15,939 nt of DNA from JAVVPL01 sp036655775 (lineage in GTDB: Bacteria; Bacteroidota; Bacteroidia; Bacteroidales; P3): NCBI GenBank assembly GCA_036655775.1, contig JAVVPL010000043.1:1-15939 (forward strand), in the 5' to 3' direction. The notes under the pieces are model-generated. The model saw only the letters and a list, made by a program, of their open reading frames with translations. It was not told the origin of the DNA and made no database searches. Made by a program: the position numbers and the translations under genes. Positions 1-6,329 of this stretch are shown in pieces (the first letter of the stretch is position 1; each line of letters starts with the position of its first letter).

Positions 1-41
1 AAAGCAGTTTTATTAACCTCCAGCGTAAGTTTAAATCTCAT
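1..41 (-). CDS. cas6: N-terminus of a probable CRISPR endoribonuclease Cas6 (runs off the left edge)
   Basis: Reading leftward from an ATG at 41-39, an open frame continues to the window edge and encodes MRFKLTLEVNKTA, with a further partial codon. This is very like the start of Cas6-family proteins, which often begin MRFKLTL at the first beta strand of a ferredoxin-like (RAMP) fold. Cas6 cuts the long CRISPR transcript inside each repeat to release crRNAs in type I and III systems. Only 13 full codons are visible, so the catalytic residues, the glycine-rich loop and the neighbouring cas genes cannot be checked. The match is from memory of the family, not a search. The alternative is chance similarity in a short frame; no other ORF covers these bases. 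Confidence 0.5.
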   Translation of the reverse strand, partial: MRFKLTLEVNKTA

Positions 42-393
42 AATCTCAGTATTTTTAGACTAAATAAACGGCTTTACATTGTTGATTTCAGACTAAAATT
101 AAATTAAAAATTCAACAATTGTAATTCTCCACTTAGGCTACATCCCATTTTATCAACGTTTACCTAATACTGAATAGTTATTTTGTAAAACACCTAATTT
201 ATCAAGTTTATATCATCCTATATCCCAATTTATTTATTTCCGATTATTTTCATCCCTTTTAATTGTGTAAAAATAGGTCTATTTTGTGATCTATACAACC
301 TTCACATCAAATTATTATCAACATTAATTTGATTATTTCAAGTATTTTTCTGTACTTTGCATAGGTTTATTTTCACATCAAACATATTGACTT
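42..393. other. AT-rich non-coding region between the left-edge gene and the holin-like gene
   Basis: This 352-base stretch holds no ORF of useful length, no tRNA-like fold that I could see and no repeat array. It separates two divergent genes, so it probably carries promoters for both. Promoter-like elements are visible only at its right end (329-359 on plus, 379-410 on minus). A motif resembling CATCCC/CATCCT recurs at about 141, 214 and 251, but the intervening sequence is not conserved. Confidence 0.6.
329..359 (+). promoter_or_regulatory. Probable Bacteroidota-type promoter of the holin-like gene
   Basis: A TTG at 329-331 is followed, after 21 bases, by TACTTTG at 353-359. This resembles the Bacteroidota sigma factor consensus (TTG near -33, TAnnTTTG near -7), with one base fewer in the -7 box. 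Transcription would begin around 366, leaving a short leader before the ATG at 394. There is no Shine-Dalgarno sequence in that leader, as is usual in this phylum. Confidence 0.5.
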
Positions 394-410
394 ATGAAAT
401 ATTTTTTCAA
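379..410 (-). promoter_or_regulatory. Possible leftward promoter opposite the start of the holin-like gene
   Basis: On the minus strand, TTG at 410-408 and TATGTTTG at 386-379 are separated by 21 bases, which matches the TTG/TAnnTTTG consensus. It points toward the left-edge gene, whose ATG is about 340 bases away. The -33 element lies inside the first codons of the neighbouring plus-strand gene. The motif is short and AT-rich, so chance is possible. Confidence 0.3.
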
Positions 411-882
411 AATCGTAGTTAACACCATTGCCATTCTTTTGAGTGGATGGATACTTTCAAATGGCATCCACATAGACAATGCACTAACAGGCGTATTAAT
501 AGCCATCGCGCTCATTTTACTCAACACTTTTTTACGTCCCCTGCTTGTACTACTCACCATTCCTCTTACCCTTCTTTCATTAGGCATCTTTATTCTTTTT
601 ATCAACGCGGGGATGGTATTAATTGCAGGTTCTGTAATTGACGGATTCACGGTGAATGGGTTTGGATGGGCTTTAGGCTTTAGCATACTTGTTTCTGTAT
701 TTCAATTTTTACTAGAGATACCCGAAAAAATCCGAAACGGTCAAATTCGCATTCAAGTTCAAAAACGATACGACAATATAAACGAGAACAAAAACGATAC
801 GAACAACGACAAAGATACAGTCGATACGGAATACACCGAATATCCTGAAGAAAAACAAGATAAAGACGAATTCAATAAATAG
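394..882 (+). CDS. Phage holin family / YvlD-like small membrane protein
   Basis: A 162-residue protein with a compact membrane domain and a soluble tail. Hydrophobic segments lie at about residues 5-22, 30-44, 49-78 and 85-108. The NTFLRPLL and LTIPLTLLSLGIF stretches (about residues 44-66) are the recognisable core of the Phage_holin_4_2 (PF04020, YvlD) family. Despite the name, most members are chromosomal inner-membrane proteins of unknown function and not lysis proteins. Residues from about 109 form a charged tail rich in Asn, Asp, Lys and Thr that looks disordered and is probably cytoplasmic. The ATG at 394 was chosen because it begins the first membrane segment and lies just downstream of a promoter-like sequence. 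The gene stands alone: it is divergent from the left-edge gene and convergent with lysS. The family call is fairly secure; the function is not known. Confidence 0.8.
   Translation: MKYFFKIVVNTIAILLSGWILSNGIHIDNALTGVLIAIALILLNTFLRPLLVLLTIPLTLLSLGIFILFINAGMVLIAGSVIDGFTVNGFGWALGFSILVSVFQFLLEIPEKIRNGQIRIQVQKRYDNINENKNDTNNDKDTVDTEYTEYPEEKQDKDEFNK
760..802 (+). repeat. 14-base direct repeat in the holin-like gene's tail
   Basis: CAAAAACGATACGA occurs at 760-773 and again at 789-802, offset by 29 bases. The offset is not a multiple of three, so the two copies are read in different frames. A shorter GATACG recurs near 823. The repeat lies in the region coding for the low-complexity acidic C-terminal tail. 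Confidence 0.7.
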
Positions 883-907
883 TATTTAGATATTCAATCA
901 AAAAACT

Positions 908-928
908 CAATTCAATACTTTTGAATTG
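908..928. terminator. Hairpin between convergent genes, possible bidirectional terminator
   Basis: CAATTCAA (908-915) and TTGAATTG (921-928) form a perfect 8-bp inverted repeat with a 5-base loop, midway in the 78-base gap between the convergent holin-like gene and lysS. The stem is AT-rich and neither side has a clear T-tract, so as an intrinsic terminator it would be weak. Its position is the main argument for it. Confidence 0.4.
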
Positions 929-960
929 TTCTGTATAGAATCAAATTTTGTGTAGAATTA

Positions 961-2679
961 CTAGGCAAGCCAAGCTTGCACCTCTTCGCTTTTAAGAGCG
1001 GGCACTTCTAATTTATTCTTTTTTCGTAAACCATTCAAATCATTGAATAATTTATTGACATTGGCCGTTTTTAAAGCTTCTATTGTTGTAATACCCAATT
1101 TACGAATAAGTTCAATCCAAATTTGAGGAATTCCACAAGCTATAAAATCTTCATCACTTGCTTGTGCCACTTTTTTCTCAGGACGCATTTGAGGAAAAAA
1201 GAGCACATCTTGAATTGAAGGAGAATTGGTCATAATCATACTTAAACGATCAATACCAATACCTAAACCAGCCGTAGGAGGCATCCCAAATTCTAAAGCA
1301 CGTAAAAAATCTTCATCCAAAACCATTGATTCATCATCTCCTCGTTTACCTAATTCTAATTGGGTTTGAAAACGTTCTCTTTGATCGACTGGATCATTTA
1401 ATTCCGAATAAGCATTGCAAATTTCTTTAGAATTGCAAATTGCTTCAAAGCGTTCAGATAAACCCGCTTTGCTACGATGTTTTTTTGTTAAAGGAGACAT
1501 CTCGATAGGATAGTCGTAAATAAAAGTAGGTTGAATTAATTTAGCCTCACAAGTTTCGCCAAAAATCTCATCAATTAATTTTCCTTTACCCATTGAATCA
1601 TCAATGGCTACGCCAAGAGAAAGAGCTGTTTGACGTAATCCCACTTCATCCATTTCAGAAATATTAATTCCTGTAAAATGTTCTATTGCTTCAAACATAG
1701 TATATCGTTTCCATGGGCGTTTAAAATCAATCAAATTTTCGCCCACTTGAACTTGAGTGGTTCCATGTAGACACAAGGCCACAACTTCCACCATTTCCTC
1801 CACTAAATTCATCATCCATTCATAATCCTTATAAGCCACATACAACTCCATCTGTGTAAATTCTGGGTTGTGAAAACGATCCATTCCTTCGTTACGAAAA
1901 TCTTTTGAAAATTCAAAAACCCCATCATAGCCCCCAACAATCAATTTTTTAAGGTAGAGTTCATTGGCAATACGCAAATAAAGCGTGGTATCTAATGCAT
2001 TGTGATGTGTTTTAAAAGGTCGAGCAGCAGCGCCCCCATATAAAGGTTGTAAAATAGGCGTTTCTACTTCCAAATATCCTTTCCCCGCCAAAAAATTACG
2101 CATTGAATTCACCAATTGCGTACGTTTTACAAATGTTTCTCGTACTTGTGGATTGACAATCAAATCGACATATCGCTGACGATACCTTTGTTCTGGATCT
2201 GTAAAAGCGTCAAAAACTTGCCCCTCCTTCTCTTTGACGATAGGAAGAGGTTTAAGCGATTTACTTAGCATTGTAAGGGATTGCACATGCAAAGAGATTT
2301 CGCCCATCTGCGTTACGAAAACATAGCCTGTTACGCCTATAATGTCACCGATATCAGTAAGCCGTTTAAAAACGGTATTATATAAAGTTTTATCTTCTCC
2401 TGGACAAATTTCATCTCTTTTGATATAAAGTTGGAGTTTACCCGTACTATCTTGCAATTCTACAAAAGAAGCAGCCCCCATTACTCGACGACTCATCATT
2501 CTACCTGCAATACTTACATTTTGAAACAAAGTAGTATCACTAGGATATTTTTCTAAAATTTCTTTAACCTTTGCATTCACTTCATATAAAGCGGCTGGAT
2601 ACGCCTCTATTCCTAAGTTTTTCAGTTCTACCAGTGCCTGTCTACGAAATAATTCTTGATCGTTAAATTCGGTGCTCAT
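961..2679 (-). CDS. lysS: Lysyl-tRNA synthetase, class II
   Basis: A 572-residue enzyme that charges tRNA-Lys with lysine using ATP. The OB-fold anticodon-binding domain lies at about residues 53-140. The class II catalytic core follows, with motif 2 around residues 261-280 (FRNEGMDRFHNPEFTQMELY) and motif 3 from about 471 (GLGIGIDRL). After motif 3, about 65 extra residues (about 507-572) form a small helical tail with the pattern GIPQIWIELIRKLGI; Bacteroidota LysRS proteins commonly carry such an extension. The frame is open for 15 codons upstream of the chosen start, to an ATG at 2724. I chose the ATG at 2679 because a full promoter (2694-2724) lies inside that upstream stretch and because MSTEFNDQELFRRQAL fits the usual N-terminus. 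The gene is monocistronic, divergent from the LytM-like gene. Confidence 0.95.
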   Translation of the reverse strand: MSTEFNDQELFRRQALVELKNLGIEAYPAALYEVNAKVKEILEKYPSDTTLFQNVSIAGRMMSRRVMGAASFVELQDSTGKLQLYIKRDEICPGEDKTLYNTVFKRLTDIGDIIGVTGYVFVTQMGEISLHVQSLTMLSKSLKPLPIVKEKEGQVFDAFTDPEQRYRQRYVDLIVNPQVRETFVKRTQLVNSMRNFLAGKGYLEVETPILQPLYGGAAARPFKTHHNALDTTLYLRIANELYLKKLIVGGYDGVFEFSKDFRNEGMDRFHNPEFTQMELYVAYKDYEWMMNLVEEMVEVVALCLHGTTQVQVGENLIDFKRPWKRYTMFEAIEHFTGINISEMDEVGLRQTALSLGVAIDDSMGKGKLIDEIFGETCEAKLIQPTFIYDYPIEMSPLTKKHRSKAGLSERFEAICNSKEICNAYSELNDPVDQRERFQTQLELGKRGDDESMVLDEDFLRALEFGMPPTAGLGIGIDRLSMIMTNSPSIQDVLFFPQMRPEKKVAQASDEDFIACGIPQIWIELIRKLGITTIEALKTANVNKLFNDLNGLRKKNKLEVPALKSEEVQAWLA

Positions 2680-2689
2680 TGTATTTTTT

Positions 2690-2721
2690 TTCGCAAAAGT
2701 AAATAAAATCACGTAAATTTG
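2690..2721 (+). promoter_or_regulatory. Promoter of the LytM-like/dxr/rseP run
   Basis: TAAATTTG at 2714-2721 matches the TAnnTTTG -7 consensus and lies 20 bases before the ATG at 2742. The -33 element is weak: TTCG at 2690-2693, 20 bases upstream. The element overlaps the divergent lysS promoter. The 16 bases starting at 2714 recur exactly at 10824-10839 in front of folA. Confidence 0.6.
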
Positions 2722-2724
2722 CAA
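2694..2724 (-). promoter_or_regulatory. lysS promoter
   Basis: On the minus strand TTG (2724-2722) and TACTTTTG (2701-2694) are separated by 20 bases, a full match to the Bacteroidota TTG/TAnnTTTG consensus. With transcription starting about 7 bases past the -7 box, the leader before the ATG at 2679 would be under 10 bases. The -33 TTG sits directly beside the -7 box of the opposing promoter. Confidence 0.7.
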
Positions 2725-2741
2725 TCTTATAGACTTAATAC

Positions 2742-3641
2742 ATGAACAAAATATTTACATATCTCAAAACTTGGTATGCACGCATCTTCACAAATGTGCG
2801 TCATAAGTATCGTTTAGTTATTATGGATGAACGATTTCATGAAAAGATTTCTTTTCGTTTATCAAGATTAAATGTTTTGATGGGAGCAAGTATGACCGTG
2901 ATTGCTTTAGTCGCATTAACTACTTTTCTAATTGCTTTTACACAAATGCGAGAGTATATACCTGGCTATACAAACGAAAAAGTAAGTAATTTAGCTTACA
3001 TGAATAAACATACAACTGATTCATTAAGTTCGATTTTAGCAGGGCAACAATTAATGCTTCAAATTATTGAACGCGCTATTAATGGCGATATTCCTATTGC
3101 CGAAGCCATTCACGCAAAAGACTCATTAAAAGATTATAGAAATATTGATTATCAAATTTCAACTGCGGATGCTCTTTTGCGCAAAGAAATTGAAAATGCA
3201 GACAAATACAATATAGGTAATACCATTATTGGCAATGGGGCCCAAGGAGTTGAAGCAAATTCATTGGGACATACGAGTTTGTTTTATGTACCCTTACAAG
3301 GACGTATTCTCAAAGAATTTAATGCGGTGGAAAAACATTTCGGATTGAAAATTACTGGAAAACAGAATGATGTTATTAAATCTATTCTTGATGGAACGGT
3401 GATTTATGCCGATTGGACCCCCGAAAATTATTATACTATTATTTTACAACATGACAATGCTATTTTATCCATTTACAAATTAAATTCAGCTCTGCTCAAA
3501 AAAGTAGGTGATTTTGTAAAAGCAGGTGAAGTTATTGCTTTTATTGGAAATACTCCCGAACACACCAGCCAACCCATGCTTCATTTTGAATTATGGCAAA
3601 ATGGTTCTCCTGTAAATCCTAAAGATTATATTCTTTTTTAA
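2742..3641 (+). CDS. Membrane-anchored LytM/M23-family protein, probably catalytically inactive
   Basis: A 299-residue protein with a short cytoplasmic N-terminus, one membrane segment at about residues 44-67, a helical periplasmic linker (about 80-160) and a C-terminal LytM domain (about 180-299). Active M23 peptidases bind zinc with H-x-x-x-D and the second His of H-x-H, and use two further histidines in catalysis. Here His199 and His281 remain, but the Asp is Lys203, the H-x-H starts with Met279, and the other catalytic His position (usually YKHNS or YAHLS) is Leu247. The fold is well preserved around DGTVIYADW, VGDFVKAGEVIAFIGNT and LHFELW. It is therefore probably a non-enzymatic LytM factor, comparable in principle to EnvC or NlpD, which activate amidases; that role is inference. 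It is followed 64 bases later by dxr with no promoter visible between them, so co-transcription is likely. Confidence 0.88.
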   Translation: MNKIFTYLKTWYARIFTNVRHKYRLVIMDERFHEKISFRLSRLNVLMGASMTVIALVALTTFLIAFTQMREYIPGYTNEKVSNLAYMNKHTTDSLSSILAGQQLMLQIIERAINGDIPIAEAIHAKDSLKDYRNIDYQISTADALLRKEIENADKYNIGNTIIGNGAQGVEANSLGHTSLFYVPLQGRILKEFNAVEKHFGLKITGKQNDVIKSILDGTVIYADWTPENYYTIILQHDNAILSIYKLNSALLKKVGDFVKAGEVIAFIGNTPEHTSQPMLHFELWQNGSPVNPKDYILF

Positions 3642-3705
3642 AAAATTCTATAAAACGAGTGTATACAATGGATTTAAAATCGACAATTAATTAAATTATT
3701 TACAA

Positions 3706-4863
3706 ATGAACAAAAAGCGTATTGCCGTTATTGGTTCCACAGGCTCCATTGGTACCCAAACTTTAGAAGTAATTTCTGAACAAAATGAATTTTTTGAAGT
3801 AGAGGTGTTGAGTGCTCACAATAATGCAGATCTACTAATTCAACAAGCCTTAAAATACAAACCAAATGCCGTAGTTATTGGAAACGAACAACTCTATACA
3901 CAGGTTTTTGAAGCTCTAAATCCTTATGATATCAAAGTTTTCACAGGAGAGAAATCGTTGGAGGATATTGTAGAATTTGATTCTATTGACATGGTAGTTA
4001 CCGCTTTGATGGGATCCGCAGGTTTAAAGCCCACTTTAAATGCGTTAAAACACAAAAAACCCATTGCTTTAGCCAATAAAGAAACTTTAGTAATGGCAGG
4101 GGAATTAGTAAGTAAAACTGCGGCTGAAAATGGCTGCAATATTTACCCCATCGACTCTGAACATTCTGCTATTTTCCAATGTCTTGCAGGCGAATTTGAC
4201 AATCCTATCGAAAAAATCATACTTACGGGATCTGGAGGTCCTTTTAGAGGGAAATCCATGGAAGAGTTGACGCATGTAACCAAAGCGCAAGCTCTCAAAC
4301 ATCCTACTTGGCAAATGGGTGCTAAAATTACCATTGATTCGGCAAGTTTGATGAATAAAGGCATGGAAGTTATTGAAGCCAAATGGCTTTTTGGACTTAA
4401 ACCTGAACAAATCGAAGTGCTGATACATCCACAATCGGTCATACACTCCATGGTGCAATTTCAAGATGGGGCACTGAAAGCACAAATGGGATTGCCCGAT
4501 ATGAAACTACCCATACAATATGCTCTTTCTTATCCGCAGCGACTCAAAACCTCTTTCCCTCGTTTAGATTGGCGTATGTATCCTCAATTCACTTTTGAAA
4601 AACCACAACTGGATACATTTAAAAATTTAGCTTTAGCGTTTGAAGCTCTACACCGAGGTGGAAACACTTGTTGTGTACTCAATGGAGCCAATGAAGTAGC
4701 TGTGCAAGCTTTTTTAAAGGATCAAATTGGATTTGTACAAATGTCGCAAATTATTGAAAAGTGTATGGCTAAAGTGAATTTTATTGCACAACCTACTCTT
4801 TCCGACCTATTGGCAAGCGATCAAGAAGCTCGCTTATATGCAAATGAATATATAAAAAATTAA
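3706..4863 (+). CDS. dxr: 1-deoxy-D-xylulose 5-phosphate reductoisomerase
   Basis: A 385-residue cytoplasmic enzyme of the MEP pathway. It rearranges and reduces DXP to 2-C-methyl-D-erythritol 4-phosphate with NADPH and a divalent metal, supplying isoprenoids for undecaprenyl phosphate and quinones. The N-terminal NADPH-binding loop is GSTGSIG (residues 10-16), followed by ANKETLVMAG (about 123-132). Metal ligands are Asp150 and Glu152 in DSEHSA and Glu221 in the NKGMEVIEA segment. The substrate-loop motif TGSGGPFRG starts at 174. Length is normal and no key residue is missing. rseP follows after 12 bases, an arrangement consistent with one transcript. Confidence 0.97.
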   Translation: MNKKRIAVIGSTGSIGTQTLEVISEQNEFFEVEVLSAHNNADLLIQQALKYKPNAVVIGNEQLYTQVFEALNPYDIKVFTGEKSLEDIVEFDSIDMVVTALMGSAGLKPTLNALKHKKPIALANKETLVMAGELVSKTAAENGCNIYPIDSEHSAIFQCLAGEFDNPIEKIILTGSGGPFRGKSMEELTHVTKAQALKHPTWQMGAKITIDSASLMNKGMEVIEAKWLFGLKPEQIEVLIHPQSVIHSMVQFQDGALKAQMGLPDMKLPIQYALSYPQRLKTSFPRLDWRMYPQFTFEKPQLDTFKNLALAFEALHRGGNTCCVLNGANEVAVQAFLKDQIGFVQMSQIIEKCMAKVNFIAQPTLSDLLASDQEARLYANEYIKN

Positions 4864-4875
4864 TATATAAATACA

Positions 4876-6186
4876 ATGAACTTTTTAATAATGGCAGGGC
4901 AATTGATATTGGGACTTTCTATTTTAGTCCTTATTCATGAAGCTGGACACTTTTTAGCAGCACGAATGTTTGGCATACGTGTAGATAAATTTTATTTATT
5001 TTTTGATGCTTGGGGCTGGAGTCTTTTTAAATTCAAAAAAGGAGATACCGAGTATGGAATTGGATGGCTTCCTTTGGGAGGTTACTGCAAAATTGCAGGC
5101 ATGGTAGATGAATCCATGGACAAAGAGCAAATGAAACAAGCGCCTCAAGAATATGAATACAGAAGTAAACCTGCATGGCAACGTCTTATAGTTATTGCCG
5201 CAGGAGTTGTTTTAAATTTAATTACAGGTATTGTCATTTTTGCACTTTTGATATTTAATCAAGAAAAAGCATATTTATCAAACGAGGAAGTCAATAAAGT
5301 AGGAATCTACGCCTCTTCCTTAGCCAGGGATTTGGGTTTTGAAAATGGCGATCGTATTCTGTCTGTCAATGGCAAAGAAATAGAACGTTTTAAAGATGCA
5401 CAAGGATTTAGTGTCATTTTCGGAAGTGACATCACCGTGGACCGACATGGGGAAAAGAAAACCATTCAAGTTCCTAAAAATGCCTACAAAAAATTAACAA
5501 ACATAGGCATGCGAATTTTTGAGCCCTACTACTACCCTTTAATTATTGATACCGTAATTCCGAATTTACCTGCGGCAAAAGCAGGTCTGGACAAAGGAGA
5601 TAGAATTATTGGGTTGGATAGCGTTACGATCAAATCTTTTGGTGATTTTCGTGAAGGTATAGTGAATGCCAAAAATAAAAAAGTAAACATTACATTTTTG
5701 AGAAATAAAGATACCTTAACTCGACTTGTTTTAATAGATTCCACTGGATATGTAGGACTTTTAGCTAGTTCACCCTATAATTTTAAACCTTATACCTTTA
5801 TCAATTCCTTCTATTATGGAAGTAAGGATGCTTTTGAAATGATTAGTGCCAATGCCAAAGGTTTAGGCAAAATTTTTACAGGTGAAGAAAAAGCCTCTGA
5901 GTCGGTACAAGGACCTATTGGAATTGCAAGTATTTATGGAAATGAATGGATATGGAGTCGTTTTTGGTATATAACGGCTATGATTTCTTTGATTCTTGCC
6001 TTTATGAATATCCTACCCATTCCAGGTTTAGATGGCGGACACATTATGTTTACACTTTATGAAATCATTACCAGACATAAGCCCAGCGATAAATTCTTGG
6101 AATATTCCCAAATGGTAGGCATGTTTCTTTTAATGGCATTGATGGTATTTGCAGTTGGCAACGATTTATTTAGACTATTCAAATAA
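4876..6186 (+). CDS. rseP: RseP/site-2 intramembrane zinc metalloprotease
   Basis: A 436-residue inner-membrane protease of family M50B. The zinc motif HEAGH is at residues 21-25 in the first membrane helix, and the third ligand is Asp386 in NILPIPGLDGGH in the C-terminal membrane domain. Two PDZ-like domains lie between them (about 135-200 and about 215-290). Site-2 proteases cut transmembrane segments of already trimmed substrates, such as anti-sigma factors, and clear signal-peptide remnants. The substrate here is unknown, since no sigma/anti-sigma pair is in the window. Its position after dxr is a common bacterial arrangement. The gene is followed 63 bases later by a strong terminator, so it probably ends the operon. 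Confidence 0.95.
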   Translation: MNFLIMAGQLILGLSILVLIHEAGHFLAARMFGIRVDKFYLFFDAWGWSLFKFKKGDTEYGIGWLPLGGYCKIAGMVDESMDKEQMKQAPQEYEYRSKPAWQRLIVIAAGVVLNLITGIVIFALLIFNQEKAYLSNEEVNKVGIYASSLARDLGFENGDRILSVNGKEIERFKDAQGFSVIFGSDITVDRHGEKKTIQVPKNAYKKLTNIGMRIFEPYYYPLIIDTVIPNLPAAKAGLDKGDRIIGLDSVTIKSFGDFREGIVNAKNKKVNITFLRNKDTLTRLVLIDSTGYVGLLASSPYNFKPYTFINSFYYGSKDAFEMISANAKGLGKIFTGEEKASESVQGPIGIASIYGNEWIWSRFWYITAMISLILAFMNILPIPGLDGGHIMFTLYEIITRHKPSDKFLEYSQMVGMFLLMALMVFAVGNDLFRLFK

Positions 6187-6249
6187 AGCAAATTTAAAAC
6201 TGCTACTTTATAACATATTGCTCATAAAACCACAATACAATCCCACAAT

Positions 6250-6287
6250 AAAAAAAGGTATCTGACAAAATCAGATACCTTTTTTTT
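6250..6287. terminator. Strong bidirectional intrinsic terminator
   Basis: GGTATCTGA (6257-6265) pairs perfectly with TCAGATACC (6271-6279) around a CAAAA loop. The stem is preceded by seven A residues and followed by eight T residues, so it provides a T-tract on both strands. It sits between rseP (plus) and the protease gene (minus), which converge here, and can end both transcripts. Confidence 0.93.
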
Positions 6288-6329
6288 GTACACTCAAACG
6301 ATTTTATTTATTTGAGCCAAACATACAAA

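Noticed and set aside
141..290. CATCCC/CATCCT-like motifs at about 141, 214 and 251, suggesting a decayed CRISPR array next to the possible cas6
   Set aside because: Only 6-7 bases match, the 37-base interval holds for one pair only, and there is no conserved repeat of 25-37 bases.
394..882. Prophage remnant, because of the phage holin family name
   Set aside because: There are no other phage genes, attachment sites or integrase nearby, and this family is mostly chromosomal.
4105..4485. Minus-strand ORFs of 126 and 102 codons inside dxr
   Set aside because: They are antisense to conserved Dxr motifs and resemble no family I know.
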